64,000 nucleotides of DNA from positions 1,752,001 through 1,816,000 of the forward strand of contig NZ_CP084930.1 of NCBI RefSeq assembly GCF_023822065.1. Reading direction: 5' to 3'. Source of the stretch: Sphingomonas morindae (GTDB lineage: Bacteria; Pseudomonadota; Alphaproteobacteria; Sphingomonadales; Sphingomonadaceae). Positions 44,301-53,796 of the stretch are shown piece by piece; position 1 is the first letter of the stretch; every line of letters starts with the position of its first letter. The translations under genes were made by a program, and so were the position numbers. A model generated the notes under the pieces. That model did not search any database, was not told the origin of the DNA, and saw only the letters and a program-made list of their open reading frames with translations.

Positions 44301-44594
44301 CTAAAGTCCCACGGTAAAGCCCGCCTTCATGAAGGTTGACACCCGCCGCCCCGCCCCGGTGGCGACACGCGGATGGAAGCTGCCGCCAAGGCCCATCCGC
44401 GCCGCCGCCTGATCCGCCCGCAGCAGCGCGGCCACCAGCGCCCGGACGGGCTCCTGGCTGCGGCTCGGCTCGTCGATGCGGCCGGCGATGCGCGCCGTCG
44501 GCGTGCCCGCCTGGCGCACCGCCGCGCTGGCGATCAGAATGGCGTGGGTGTCCGACGGCCGTGTCGCGACCGCGAACCGCCGGCGTTCCCCCAT
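44301..44594 (-). CDS. Unknown 97-residue protein between sciP and mnmA
   Basis: Encodes MGERRRFAVATRPSDTHAIL and on to STFMKAGFTVGL. Alternating charged and Ala-rich stretches, Arg-rich start, no membrane segment. GGGGA lies at eight bases before the ATG. I do not recognise it. It lies in a gap where no other gene fits, and the plus-strand frames overlapping it have no good start. Whether it is translated is uncertain. Confidence 0.45.
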   Translation of the reverse strand: MGERRRFAVATRPSDTHAILIASAAVRQAGTPTARIAGRIDEPSRSQEPVRALVAALLRADQAAARMGLGGSFHPRVATGAGRRVSTFMKAGFTVGL

Positions 44595-44703
44595 GTGGAT
44601 AGTCCCCGTTGCGTTCCGCTACCGTGTGGCGGAACAAGCCTAAGGGACCGTAAAATTCCGGCCCCTTTTGCGGCCGGTCCGACGATCGGGTACAGGCGCG
44701 GCG

Positions 44704-45813
44704 ATGTTCGACTCCGATTTCCAGCTGGAAGGCGGCGCCGCCGGGCGCCGCATCGTCGTCGCCATGTCGGGTGGCGTCGATTCCTCCGTGGTTGCCGCGC
44801 TCGCCGCGCGCAGCGGCGCCGAGACGATCGGCGTGACGCTGCAGCTCTACGATCATGGCGCCGCGGTCGGCCGCGCGGGCAGCTGCTGCGCCGGCCGCGA
44901 CATCCGCGACGCGCGCCAGGTCGCCGAGCGGCTCGGCATCGCGCATTATGTCTTCGATTATGAAAGCGCCTTTCGAGAAAGCGTGATGGATCGCTTCGCC
45001 GACGATTATGTCGCCGGGCGCACCCCCATTCCGTGCGTGCGCTGCAACCAGGGCGTCAAATTCACCGATCTGCTGCGGCTGGCGCGCGATCTCGGCGCGG
45101 ATTGCCTCGCCACCGGCCATTATGTCCGCCGCGTGCCCGGGCCGGAGGGCGCGGCGCTGCACCGCGCGATCGATCCGGCCCGCGACCAGAGCTATTTCCT
45201 GTTCGCCACCACGCAGGCGCAGCTGGAGTTCCTGCGCTTTCCGCTGGGCGGCATGGCCAAGCCCGACGTGCGCGCGATCGCCGCCGCGCTCGAGCTGGGC
45301 GTCGCGGCCAAGCCCGACAGCCAGGATATCTGCTTCGTGCCCGATGGCGATTATGCCGGGCTGGTGCGGCGGATGCGGCCCGAGGCGGACCAGCCGGGCG
45401 AGATCGTCGATCTCGCGGGCCGGACGCTGGGCCGGCATCGCGGCATTGTCGGCTTCACCGTCGGCCAGCGGCGCGGGCTGGAGATCGGCGGCGCGCCCGA
45501 GCCGCTCTATGTCGTGCGCGTCGAGCCCGACACGCAGCGCGTGGTGGTCGGCCCGCGCCGCGCGCTGGCGGTGGCGGGCGCGCGCCTGTCCGATATCAAC
45601 CGGCTCGGCCCGCTCGATGGCCCGCTGCTCGCAAAGGTGCGCTCCACCGCCAAGCCCGTGCCGGCGACGCTGGCCGGCGACCGCCTCTGCTTCGAGGCGC
45701 CCGAATATGGCGTGTCGCCCGGCCAGGCGGCGGTGCTCTATGCGGGGGATCGCGTGCTCGGCGGCGGCTGGATCGAGGAGACGATCCCCGCGCGCCAGGC
45801 CGAACCCGCCTGA
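44704..45813 (+). CDS. mnmA: tRNA-specific 2-thiouridylase
   Basis: 369 residues. PP-loop [15 protein letters not shown], catalytic Cys in [14 protein letters not shown], second Cys in [14 protein letters not shown], and [11 protein letters not shown]. It makes 2-thiouridine at tRNA position 34. ATG 44704 chosen by family start (the frame is open to 44668). Followed by a Nudix gene 10 bases on. Confidence 0.96.
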   Translation: MFDSDFQLEGGAAGRRIVVAMSGGVDSSVVAALAARSGAETIGVTLQLYDHGAAVGRAGSCCAGRDIRDARQVAERLGIAHYVFDYESAFRESVMDRFADDYVAGRTPIPCVRCNQGVKFTDLLRLARDLGADCLATGHYVRRVPGPEGAALHRAIDPARDQSYFLFATTQAQLEFLRFPLGGMAKPDVRAIAAALELGVAAKPDSQDICFVPDGDYAGLVRRMRPEADQPGEIVDLAGRTLGRHRGIVGFTVGQRRGLEIGGAPEPLYVVRVEPDTQRVVVGPRRALAVAGARLSDINRLGPLDGPLLAKVRSTAKPVPATLAGDRLCFEAPEYGVSPGQAAVLYAGDRVLGGGWIEETIPARQAEPA

Positions 45814-45823
45814 ACCCGGCTCG

Positions 45824-46273
45824 ATGCGCCGCCTGACGCTGGTGCGCCCGATGATGCGGGCGGCCGATCGGCTGCGGCGGCTCTGGTGGCGCTGGCGCGG
45901 CACCACGGTGCGCGGCGTGGTGGCGCTCGCCTACACGCCCGACGGCGCGCTCATCCTCGTCCGTCAGACCTATACGCCGGGCTGGTGCCTGCCCGGCGGC
46001 GGCCGCCGCGCGCGCGAGGCGCCGGTGGCGGCGGCGCTGCGCGAGCTGCGCGAGGAGGCGGGCGTGTTCGCGCATGGCGGCGCGCAGTGGCTCGGCACGC
46101 TCGACGAGCGGCTTGGCGGCGTGCCCGCCAAGATCGATTATGTCCGCGTCGTCGACGCGCAGTTTCGCTTCCGCCCCAGCCTGGAGGTGGAGGAGGCGCG
46201 CGCCTTCCCGCCCGACGCGCTGCCGCCCGATCTCAATCCGTGGTCCGCGCGCTTCCTGGCGGCGGCGGGGTAG
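45824..46273 (+). CDS. Nudix hydrolase
   Basis: 149 residues, short Nudix protein with the box GGRRAREAPVAAALRELREE AGV (G-x5-E-x7-REL-x-EEAG). Starts with an Arg-rich segment (RRLTLVRPMMRAADRLRRL). WCLPGG lies before the box. Substrate unknown; dinucleoside or nucleotide pyrophosphatase possible. Its start lies 11 bases past the mnmA stop. Confidence 0.85.
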   Translation: MRRLTLVRPMMRAADRLRRLWWRWRGTTVRGVVALAYTPDGALILVRQTYTPGWCLPGGGRRAREAPVAAALRELREEAGVFAHGGAQWLGTLDERLGGVPAKIDYVRVVDAQFRFRPSLEVEEARAFPPDALPPDLNPWSARFLAAAG

Positions 46274-46282
46274 CGGCGCCGC

Positions 46283-47080
46283 TCAGAGCCGGAACTGGCC
46301 CTCGATCACGGTGACGCAGGCGCCGCGCAGCGCGACCCGCGCGCCATCCAGCCGGCAGCCGATATGGCCGCCGCGCGCCGAGGCCTGATAGGCGGTGAAG
46401 CTGTCGCGGCCGAGCCGCTCCGCCCAATAGGGCGTGATCACGCCGTGCGCCGAGCCGGTGACGGGATCCTCGTCGATGCCGGCGCCCGGGGCGAAGGCGC
46501 GGCTGACGACCTCGGCGGTCTCGCCCGGCGCGGTGACGATGACGAGCAGATCGCCCGCCCGCGCGAGCGCGCGGAAATCGGGCGCCACGGCGCGCACCGC
46601 CGCCTCGTCGTCCAGCACCGCCACCGCATAGCCCTGGTCGTGCCACAGGGTTTCGCGCGGCGGCGCGATGCCGAGCGCGGCGACGAGATCGGGCAGCGGC
46701 CTGGGCACCGGCCGCCAGCTGGGCAGCATCAGCTCATAGCCGCCATCGGCGCGGCGTACCGAGAGCGGCCCGGCATGGCGGGTGGCGAAATGCACCGTAT
46801 CGCGGCCGGGATCGCGGCTGAGCACGATATGGCCGCTGGCCAGCGTCGCATGGCCGCACAGCACCACCTCGGTGGTGGGGGTGAACCAGCGCAGCGCGTA
46901 ATCGGCCTCGCCGCCGGTTGCGAGCGGCACGAGAAAGGCCGTTTCCGAAAGATTATTCTCGCTGGCCACGGCCTGAAGCACGGCATCGTCGGGCCAGTCC
47001 TCCAGCAGCATCACCGCCGCCGGATTGCCGGTGAAGGGGCGGTCGGCAAAGGCATCGACCTGGAAGAAGGGCAGAGTCAT
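46283..47080 (-). CDS. PhzF family isomerase/epimerase
   Basis: 265 residues. Typical segments: FQVDAFADRPFTGNPAAVML, SENNLSETAFLVP (Glu of the NLSETAF motif is the catalytic residue in PhzF), GHATLASGHIV, and DEDPVTGSAHGVITPYWAER. These enzymes act on small chorismate-like or trans-diaminohydroxy substrates; no phenazine cluster is near, so the name signals fold only. Overlaps the CDF gene by four bases. Confidence 0.9.
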   Translation of the reverse strand: MTLPFFQVDAFADRPFTGNPAAVMLLEDWPDDAVLQAVASENNLSETAFLVPLATGGEADYALRWFTPTTEVVLCGHATLASGHIVLSRDPGRDTVHFATRHAGPLSVRRADGGYELMLPSWRPVPRPLPDLVAALGIAPPRETLWHDQGYAVAVLDDEAAVRAVAPDFRALARAGDLLVIVTAPGETAEVVSRAFAPGAGIDEDPVTGSAHGVITPYWAERLGRDSFTAYQASARGGHIGCRLDGARVALRGACVTVIEGQFRL

Positions 47081-48003
47081 AATTCGCTCCGTTCCGCGAT
47101 GGCGCTCGGCAGGTCGCGCTCCGGATCGACATGGCCGGCCGGGTGCGCGTGGATGATCACCTCCAGCCCCGGAAAGGCGGAGACCAGCTGCGCCTCCACC
47201 TCGGCGATCACCCGATGCGCCGAGGCGATCGTGGTATCGGGCGGGAAGGTCATGTGGAATTGCGCGAAATCGCGCGCGCCGCTGGTGCGGGTACGCAGAT
47301 CGTGCATCCCCGCCAGCGCGGGGATGGTGCCGGCCACGCCCAGAAAGGCCCGGCGCTTCTCGGCCGGCCATTCGCGATCCATGAGATCGTCCACCGCGCG
47401 CCGCCCGGTGCCGAGCGCGCCCCAGCCCAGCCAGCCCGCGATCAGCAGCGCGAACACCGCGTCGGCGCCGCGCCAGCCGAGCCACGCCTCCAGCCCCAGC
47501 GCGACGATCACCGCGCCGTTCAGCAGCAGATCGGACTGGTAATGGACATGATCGGCCTGGATCGCCACCGATCGCGTGCGCGCGATGACGCGGCGCTGAT
47601 AGGCGAGCAGCACCAGCGTCGCCAGCGCGGCCACCAGCGACACGATCATCCCCGTCTCGGCCGCCACCGCCGCCGCGCCGCCGCGCAGCGCCGCCGCCGC
47701 GCGGATCGCGATGGCCACCGCCGAGACGAGGATCAGCGCCACCTGGAACAGCGCGGCGAGCGATTCGGCCTTGCCATGGCCGAAGCGGTGATCGTCATCG
47801 GCGCGCTGGCCGGCGATATGCACGCCCCACAGGGTGACGAGCGAGGCGAGCAGATCGAGCGCGGTATCGGCGAGCGAGCCGAGCATCGCCACCGATCCGC
47901 TCGCCACCACGCCCCAGCCCTTGAGCGCCAGCAGCGCCAGCGCCAGCGAGGAGCTGGCGATCGCCGCGCGGCGCGGCAGATGGGCGCCGGCCTCCGCGTT
48001 CAC
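47077..48003 (-). CDS. Cation diffusion facilitator (zinc/iron/cobalt efflux)
   Basis: 308 residues starting with GTG, overlapping pdxH (GTGA) and phzF (ATGA) by four bases each. Six membrane segments; metal site Asp residues in GSLADTALDLLASLVTLWGV and HRFGHGKAESLAAL, with the second Asp pair in ALGLEAWLGW-type helix 5, and a cytoplasmic C-terminal domain with His residues (RTSGARDFAQFHMTFP). It exports divalent cations with proton antiport. FieF/YiiP-like. Confidence 0.9.
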   Translation of the reverse strand: MNAEAGAHLPRRAAIASSSLALALLALKGWGVVASGSVAMLGSLADTALDLLASLVTLWGVHIAGQRADDDHRFGHGKAESLAALFQVALILVSAVAIAIRAAAALRGGAAAVAAETGMIVSLVAALATLVLLAYQRRVIARTRSVAIQADHVHYQSDLLLNGAVIVALGLEAWLGWRGADAVFALLIAGWLGWGALGTGRRAVDDLMDREWPAEKRRAFLGVAGTIPALAGMHDLRTRTSGARDFAQFHMTFPPDTTIASAHRVIAEVEAQLVSAFPGLEVIIHAHPAGHVDPERDLPSAIAERSEL

Positions 48004-48578
48004 GGGTAGAGCAGGCCCTCGCGCCAGCCTTCGCCCGCGCGCGTGAAAAGCCGGCGCTCGTGCAGGCGATGTTCGCGATCGCGCCAGAATTCGATCTGCC
48101 CGGGCGCGACACGATAGCCGCCCCAATGCGGCGGCCGCGGCACGTCCTGATCGGCGAAGCGCGCCTCCATCTCCGCGTAGCGCGCCTCGAACACGGCCCG
48201 GTCGGAAAGCGGGCGCGACTGGTCCGACGCCCAGGCGCCGAGCTGCGACGGGCGCGAGCGGCTGGCGAAATAGGCGTCCGATTCGGCGTCCGAGACGGGG
48301 CTCACCGCGCCTTCGATGCGGATCTGGCGGCGCAGCGACTTCCAGTGGAACAGCAGCGCGGCGCGCGGGTGGGCGGCCAGCGCCGCCGCCTTGCGGCTGC
48401 CGCGATTGGTGTAGAAGACGAAGCCCCGCGCGTCATGGCCCTTGAGCAGCACCTGCCGCGCCGAAGGCTGGCCGTCCGCATCGACGGTGGCCAGGGTCAT
48501 CGCGTTGTAATCGTTGATCTCGCTCGCCTTGGCTTCGGCGAACCAGTGCTCGAACAGGGCGTGGGGATCCTCGGTCAT
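48000..48578 (-). CDS. pdxH: Pyridoxine/pyridoxamine 5'-phosphate oxidase
   Basis: 192 residues. LFEHWFAEAKASEINDYNAM, RQVLLKGHDARGFVFYTNRG, and FHWKSLRRQIRIEGAVSPVS match PdxH with its FMN and PLP sites. RPPHWGGYRVAPGQIEFW near the end. It makes pyridoxal 5'-phosphate. First gene of the pdxH-CDF-phzF unit. Confidence 0.95.
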   Translation of the reverse strand: MTEDPHALFEHWFAEAKASEINDYNAMTLATVDADGQPSARQVLLKGHDARGFVFYTNRGSRKAAALAAHPRAALLFHWKSLRRQIRIEGAVSPVSDAESDAYFASRSRPSQLGAWASDQSRPLSDRAVFEARYAEMEARFADQDVPRPPHWGGYRVAPGQIEFWRDREHRLHERRLFTRAGEGWREGLLYP

Positions 48579-48722
48579 GGCGGCGTGATACGACTGCCAC
48601 GCGCGAAGCGGAAGCCCATAGCGGCAGCCGGGGGCTTGCGCGCGCGCCCACCCATCCCACATTGGGCTTGTGGCATAATAGCAACAGTTGGTTGCGGCAC
48701 GATGGACGCTACACAGACGGCT

Positions 48723-49703
48723 ATGGCGGATCCCTACCAAATCCTGGGCGTGGCCCGTGGCGCCGACGAGGCGACGATCAAGAAGGCGTATCGGACGCTC
48801 GCAAAGGAGCTGCATCCCGATCGCAACGCGGATAATCCCAAGGCGGCGGAGCGTTTCTCCGCCGTGACGGCCGCCTATGACCTGCTCTCCGACAAGGACA
48901 AGCGCGCCCGCTTCGATCGCGGCGAGATCGATGCGGACGGCAATGCGCGCGCGCCGTTCGGCTTTGGCGGCGGGGGGGCAAGCCCCTTTGGCGGCGGCGC
49001 CGGCCCGTTCGGCGCGCGCGGCTTCCGGGCCGGCCCGGGGCCGGGCGGGGCGGGCGGCTTCGGCCAGGATGGCGCGGATTTCGGGGATATATTCGACAAT
49101 CTCTTCAGCGGCGGCGCGGCTGGCGGCGGCGGGGGCGGGCCCTTTGGCGGCTTCGGCCGGCGCGGCACCAAGCCCCAGGCCAAGGGCGCCGATGTCGCCT
49201 ATCGGCTGCAAGTGCCCTTCGAGGATGCCGCGGCGCTCAAGCCGCAGCGCGTGACGCTCGGCAATGGCAAGACGATCGAGCTGAAGCTGCCCCCGGGTGT
49301 GGAAAGCGGCACGCAACGCCGGCTCGGCGGCCAGGGCGAGCCGGGGCCGACCGGGCCGGGCGATGCGATCGTCACGATCGAGATCCAGCCGCACCGCTTC
49401 TTCACGCGCGAGGGCGATGATGTGCGGCTCGATCTGCCCATCACGCTCAAAGAGGCGATGCTGGGCGGCAAGGTGAAGGTGCCGACGGTGGACGGCGCGG
49501 TGATGGTGACGATCCCCAAGGGTTCGTCCTCGGGCCGCACGCTGCGGCTCGGCGGCAAGGGCTTTCACCGCAGCGGCGGCGGCCGGGGCGACCAGCTGGT
49601 GACGCTGATGATCGAGCTGCCCGGCCAGGATGCCGCGCTCGAGCAGTTCCTCGCCGGATGGACCGATGCGCCGCGCTCGCCGAGGGCGGATCTGGGTGTC
49701 TGA
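48723..49703 (+). CDS. CbpA-like J-domain co-chaperone
   Basis: About 326 residues. J domain at the N-terminus with YRTLAKELHPDRNADNPKAA (HPD motif), then a Gly/Phe-rich region (residues about 75-150), and DnaJ C-terminal domains I and II. The Cys zinc-finger of full DnaJ is missing, so it is a CbpA/DnaJ type II protein. It stimulates DnaK. ATG at 48723 or 48702; neither has a clear ribosome site, so it may be made from a short leader. CATAAT at 48674-48679 is a possible -10. Confidence 0.9.
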   Translation: MADPYQILGVARGADEATIKKAYRTLAKELHPDRNADNPKAAERFSAVTAAYDLLSDKDKRARFDRGEIDADGNARAPFGFGGGGASPFGGGAGPFGARGFRAGPGPGGAGGFGQDGADFGDIFDNLFSGGAAGGGGGGPFGGFGRRGTKPQAKGADVAYRLQVPFEDAAALKPQRVTLGNGKTIELKLPPGVESGTQRRLGGQGEPGPTGPGDAIVTIEIQPHRFFTREGDDVRLDLPITLKEAMLGGKVKVPTVDGAVMVTIPKGSSSGRTLRLGGKGFHRSGGGRGDQLVTLMIELPGQDAALEQFLAGWTDAPRSPRADLGV

Positions 49704-50583
49704 TCCCGTGGCGGCGCGCCGCCGCGGCCGGTCGGGCTGGCTCGCGCTGGTCCGGCAGGTGGGGGTGGGCGTCTATTCCGATGGCTTCATCCATGCCGGC
49801 AACATCGCCTATCTCTCGATCATCTCGCTCTTTCCCTTCTTCATCATCGTCACCGCGCTCGCCCAGCTGTTCGGCCGCTCGGGCGACGGCCATGTCGCCA
49901 TTGAGAGCGTGCTGCGCTTCCTGCCGCGCAGCGTGGAGGATCTGATCCGGCCGGTGGTGGAAACCGTGCTGGCGGCGCGCACCGGGCCGCTGCTGTGGCT
50001 GGGCGCGCTGGTCGGGCTGTGGACGGTGGGGAGCTTTATCGAAACGATTCGCGACATTCTCCGCCGCGCCTATGGCACGCGCTTCAACGCGCCCTTCTGG
50101 GAATATCGGCTCTGGTCGGTGGCGATCATCGTCGGCTCGGTGGCGATGATGTTCCTCGCCTTCGCGCTGCAGGTCGCGCTCACCGCCGCCGAGCAGGTGG
50201 TGGATCGCTTCTTCCCGGTGGCGCAGGAGGTGGTGGGCTGGATCGGCCTGTCGCGGCTGCTGCCGGGGCTGGTGCTGTTCGGCGCGCTCTACGTGCTGTT
50301 CCTCGCGCTCACGCCAAGCCGCTTCCGCTATTCCAAGGCGCCCAAATGGCCCGGCGCGCTGCTCACCGCGCTTTGGTGGCTGGGCGTGACGGCGGCTCTG
50401 CCGCTGGTGCTGGCACGGTTCAGCTATGATCTCACCTATGGCAGCCTCGCCGGCGTGATCGTCGCGCTTTTCTTCTTCTGGCTGGTGGGGCTCGGCCTGG
50501 TTACCGGGGCGCATCTCAACGCGGCGCTGGCAAAACCGGGTGAACCAAGCGTAAAGGACGCGGCCAGACACGAAGCGCAATGA
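49696..50583 (+). CDS. YihY/BrkB family inner membrane protein
   Basis: 295 residues with about six membrane segments. YSDGFIHAGNIAYLSIISLF, PFFIIVTALAQLFG, and the C-terminal GALLTALWWLGVTAALPLVL match the YihY/virulence factor BrkB family (once called RNase BN, an incorrect assignment). Function unclear. GTG start overlaps the CbpA gene by eight bases. Confidence 0.88.
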   Translation: MSDPVAARRRGRSGWLALVRQVGVGVYSDGFIHAGNIAYLSIISLFPFFIIVTALAQLFGRSGDGHVAIESVLRFLPRSVEDLIRPVVETVLAARTGPLLWLGALVGLWTVGSFIETIRDILRRAYGTRFNAPFWEYRLWSVAIIVGSVAMMFLAFALQVALTAAEQVVDRFFPVAQEVVGWIGLSRLLPGLVLFGALYVLFLALTPSRFRYSKAPKWPGALLTALWWLGVTAALPLVLARFSYDLTYGSLAGVIVALFFFWLVGLGLVTGAHLNAALAKPGEPSVKDAARHEAQ

Positions 50584-50590
50584 GGTTTGC

Positions 50591-51391
50591 ATGGGACTGA
50601 TGGAGGGCAAGCGCGGGCTCATCATGGGGCTTGCGAACGACAAGTCGCTTGCCTGGGGCATCGCCAAGGCGCTGCATGCGCAGGGGGCCGAACTCGCTTT
50701 CAGTTTCCAGGGCGAAGCGCTGGGCAAGCGCGTGCGGCCGCTGGCGGAGCAGCTCGGCTCGGATTTCCTGATCGAGTGCGACGTGGCCGACATGGCGGCG
50801 CTGGATACCGCCTTCGCGACGCTGGCGGCGCGCTGGCCGACGATCGATTTCGTGGTCCACGCGATCGGCTTTTCCGACAAGAGCCAGCTGCGCGGCCGTT
50901 TCTACGATACCACGCTCGACAACTTCCTGATGACCATGAACATCTCGGCTTATAGCCTGGTGGCCGTGGCGCAGCGGGCGCGGGCGCTGATGCCCAAGGG
51001 CGGCGCGATCCTGACGCTCACCTATTACGGCGCGGAAAAGGTCATCCCGCACTATAACGTGATGGGCGTGGCCAAGGCGGCGCTGGAGACGAGCGTCAAA
51101 TATCTCGCGGTCGATCTCGGGCCCGAGAATATCCGCGTCAACGCCATCTCCGCCGGCCCGATCCAGACGCTGGCGGCGCGCGGCATCGGCGATTTCAACT
51201 ATATCCTCAAGTGGAACGAGCTTAACGCGCCGCTGCGGCGGACGGTGACGATCGAGGATGTCGGCGGCGCCGGCCTCTATATGTTGTCCGATCTTTCGTC
51301 CGGCGTCACGGGCGAGATCCACCATGTCGATTCCGGCTACAACGTTATCGGCATGAAGGCCGAGGACGCGCCCGACATCGCGCTCGCCTGA
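50591..51391 (+). CDS. fabI: Enoyl-[acyl-carrier-protein] reductase (NADH)
   Basis: 266 residues, short-chain dehydrogenase fold. The FabI-type catalytic pattern is YYGAEKVIPHYNVMGVAKA (Tyr-x6-Tyr-x6-Lys). GLANDKSLAWGIAKALHA is the cofactor loop. It reduces enoyl-ACP in the last step of fatty acid elongation. The sequence keeps the residues around the triclosan site typical of sensitive FabI, but sensitivity cannot be read with confidence. 12 bases upstream of aroC. Confidence 0.96.
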   Translation: MGLMEGKRGLIMGLANDKSLAWGIAKALHAQGAELAFSFQGEALGKRVRPLAEQLGSDFLIECDVADMAALDTAFATLAARWPTIDFVVHAIGFSDKSQLRGRFYDTTLDNFLMTMNISAYSLVAVAQRARALMPKGGAILTLTYYGAEKVIPHYNVMGVAKAALETSVKYLAVDLGPENIRVNAISAGPIQTLAARGIGDFNYILKWNELNAPLRRTVTIEDVGGAGLYMLSDLSSGVTGEIHHVDSGYNVIGMKAEDAPDIALA

Positions 51392-51403
51392 GCCGGGGCC
51401 TCC

Positions 51404-52489
51404 ATGAGCTACAACAGCTTCGGGCGGGTGTTCCGCTTCACCAGCTGGGGCGAGAGCCACGGCCCCGCGCTCGGCGCGGTGGTGGATGGCTGCCCCCCGG
51501 GGCTGGCGCTGTCCGAAGCGATGATCCAGCCTTGGCTGGACAAGCGCCGTCCCGGTACTTCGCGCTTCACCACCCAGCGCCAGGAGCCGGACCAGGTGCG
51601 CATCCTCTCCGGCGTGTTCGAGGGCCGCACCACGGGCACCCCGATCAGCCTGATGATCGAGAATGTGGACCAGCGCTCCAAGGATTATTCGGAGGTGGCG
51701 ACGGCCTATCGCCCCGGCCATGCCGATTATGCCTATGACGCCAAATATGGCTTTCGCGATTATCGCGGGGGCGGCCGATCCTCGGCGCGGGAGACGGCGG
51801 CGCGGGTCGCCGCCGGCGCGGTGGCGCGCGCGGTCATTCCCGAGGTGCGGCTGAGCGCCTATCTCGTCGAACTCGGCGGCGATCCGATCGACCGTGCCGC
51901 CTTCGACGCGGCCGCGATCGCGGCCAATCCCTTTTTCTGCCCCGATCCGGCGGCGGCGGCGCGCTGGGAAGCGATCGTCGATGGCGCGCGCAAGGCCGGA
52001 TCATCGGTGGGCGCGATCGTGGAATGCGTGGCCGAGGGCGTGCCCGCCGGCTGGGGCGCGCCGCTCTACGCCAAGCTCGACAGCGAACTCGCCGCCGGGC
52101 TCATGTCGATCAACGCGGTCAAGGGCGTGGAGATCGGCGACGGCTTCGCGGCGGCGCGGCTGACCGGCGAGACCAACGCCGATCCGATGCGACCCGGCGC
52201 GGACGGGCCCGTCTTTCTCGCCAATCACGCGGGCGGCATTGCGGGCGGCATCGCCACCGGCCAGCCGGTGGTGGTGCGGTGCGCGCTCAAGCCGACCTCG
52301 TCGATCCTGACCCCGGTGCCCACCATCACCCGCGCCGGCGAGGCCAGCGAGATCCGCACCAAGGGCCGGCACGATCCCTGTGTCGGCATCCGCGCGGTGC
52401 CGGTGGTGGAGGCGATGGTGGCGCTGGTCTTGGCCGATGCCAAGCTGCTCCACCGTGCGCAATGCCCGGATCGCCGCGCCGAGGGATAG
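51404..52489 (+). CDS. aroC: Chorismate synthase
   Basis: 361 residues. [20 protein letters not shown] at the start, [20 protein letters not shown], and [20 protein letters not shown] near the end match AroC. It makes chorismate from EPSP with reduced FMN. Follows fabI in the same direction. Confidence 0.97.
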   Translation: MSYNSFGRVFRFTSWGESHGPALGAVVDGCPPGLALSEAMIQPWLDKRRPGTSRFTTQRQEPDQVRILSGVFEGRTTGTPISLMIENVDQRSKDYSEVATAYRPGHADYAYDAKYGFRDYRGGGRSSARETAARVAAGAVARAVIPEVRLSAYLVELGGDPIDRAAFDAAAIAANPFFCPDPAAAARWEAIVDGARKAGSSVGAIVECVAEGVPAGWGAPLYAKLDSELAAGLMSINAVKGVEIGDGFAAARLTGETNADPMRPGADGPVFLANHAGGIAGGIATGQPVVVRCALKPTSSILTPVPTITRAGEASEIRTKGRHDPCVGIRAVPVVEAMVALVLADAKLLHRAQCPDRRAEG

Positions 52490-52614
52490 AACCGCGTACC
52501 AGGACGTTCTCTCTACACGACCAACACTGGCGGCGCGAAAGTCTAACGAAGTTTATCCCTTGCGCCGGTGCGGTCGATCGGGGCGTTTGCCCAAAACGAT
52601 CATAGGAGAGAATG

Positions 52615-53064
52615 ATGCGTCATTTTGGAATGATTGCGGCGGCGGCGATCGCCTTCGCCCCGGCGGCGCTTGTCGCGCAGACCGGCGCGGCGGGTGGCTC
52701 GATGGGCGCCAGCGGCGCGGCGACGCCCTCCAGCGGCACCACGGGCACGCTCGGCACCGGCAGCAGCGGCGGCGGCATGTCCACGCCCGATACCGGCAGC
52801 AGCGGCAGCATGTCGAGCAGCGGCGGCATGTCGAGCGGCACCACCGGCAGTAGCGGCATGAGCAGCGGCAGCGGCTCGAGCAGCGGCGGTCGTCACGGCC
52901 ATAGCCGGCGCGGCGGTTCGGGCTCCAGCTCGGGCTCGATGAGCTCCAGCGGCGGCATGAGTGGCAGCACCAGCGGTGGCATGGGCGGCAGCACCAGCGG
53001 CGATGTGGGCGGCAGCTCCACCGGCGGCATGACCGGATCGAGCAGCGGCGGCACGCCGCGCTGA
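52615..53064 (+). CDS. Secreted low-complexity Gly/Ser/Met/Thr protein
   Basis: 149 residues. Signal peptide (MRHFGMIAAAAIAFAPAALV then AQTG). The mature part is nearly all Gly, Ser, Thr, Met, with SSGGMSSG-like repeats, and one basic island (GGRHGHSRRGGSG) about two-thirds along. No catalytic residues or Cys. Related repeat-rich short proteins are seen in sphingomonads but I know no function. AGGAGAG supports the ATG at 52615. It has its own terminator. Confidence 0.75.
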   Translation: MRHFGMIAAAAIAFAPAALVAQTGAAGGSMGASGAATPSSGTTGTLGTGSSGGGMSTPDTGSSGSMSSSGGMSSGTTGSSGMSSGSGSSSGGRHGHSRRGGSGSSSGSMSSSGGMSGSTSGGMGGSTSGDVGGSSTGGMTGSSSGGTPR

Positions 53065-53078
53065 TCGACCGATCCGCG

Positions 53079-53116
53079 AAAAAGGGGCGGCGGAGCAATC
53101 CGTCGCCCCTTTTTTC
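53079..53116 (+). terminator. Terminator after the Gly/Ser protein
   Basis: GGGGCGGCGGA and TCCGTCGCCCC form an 11-bp stem (one G-T) with a GCAA loop, preceded by A residues and followed by T6. Confidence 0.88.
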
Positions 53117-53178
53117 ATGCCCGGCGCGGGCGGCGCGCGGGCGGATGGGGCGGGCCCAGGGCCGCGCCCCCGCGCGCC

Positions 53179-53766
53179 TCACGCGATCTTGAGGCCTTCC
53201 TTGTTCATCGCAGTGGTGAGCACGCGATTCTGCTCGTGCGACAAGGTGCGCTTGAGCCGCGGGAAGATCTCTTCCTCCTCCTCGCGCACATGCTTCTCGA
53301 TCAGGGCGCGGAACTCCTGCACCTTGGCGATCCAGTGCGGATTGCTGCGCGGCGTCTGGTCGAGATCGTAGAGATATTGTTTCACATAGCCGTGATCATG
53401 GTTGAGATGATCGGCCTGATCGCTGTCCTGATGATCGCGCAGCGCGGCATAGACGGCATTTTCCTCCTGCATCGCGTGCTTGGCCAATGCGTGCTTGAGC
53501 TGCATCAGCAGAAAGCCGCGCTTGGTCGGCTCGGTCTCGTTGGTCGCCTCGATCTTGTCGAACAAGGCGAGCGTCATGCGATGCTCATTGGCCAGCGCAT
53601 CGTCCCAGTCGCCGGCGAGCAGCGTGGGCGATTGCACCACCGCCTTGCGGGCGAAATTGGCCGCCAGGCCGGCGACCAGGCCGGCGGCGGCGGCGACGAA
53701 CAGGCCCGTGCGCGAGCCGTGCGCGCTCTGGTCGCTCTCGATCGTGGCAAGCGTCTCTTCGGTCAT
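53179..53766 (-). CDS. Hemerythrin HHE-domain protein with membrane segment
   Basis: 195 residues. N-terminal hydrophobic, glycine-rich segment (GLFVAAAAGLVAGLAANFA), then a hemerythrin domain with the iron ligands: ANEHRMTLALFDKI, HALAKHAMQEENAVYAAL (His and His-x3-Glu), LNHDHGYVK, and LIEKHVREEEEEIFPRLK (His-x3-Glu). Such proteins bind a diiron centre and may store or sense O2, NO or iron. GGAG precedes the ATG at 53766. Downstream of the 58-residue gene. Confidence 0.88.
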   Translation of the reverse strand: MTEETLATIESDQSAHGSRTGLFVAAAAGLVAGLAANFARKAVVQSPTLLAGDWDDALANEHRMTLALFDKIEATNETEPTKRGFLLMQLKHALAKHAMQEENAVYAALRDHQDSDQADHLNHDHGYVKQYLYDLDQTPRSNPHWIAKVQEFRALIEKHVREEEEEIFPRLKRTLSHEQNRVLTTAMNKEGLKIA

Positions 53767-53796
53767 GACATGCAACTCCTGCTAAGGCGGCCGCCG

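Noticed and set aside
52700-53060. Short direct repeats suggesting a CRISPR or tandem DNA repeat array
   Set aside because: Repeats are codon-level repeats of a Gly/Ser protein with no fixed spacer length.
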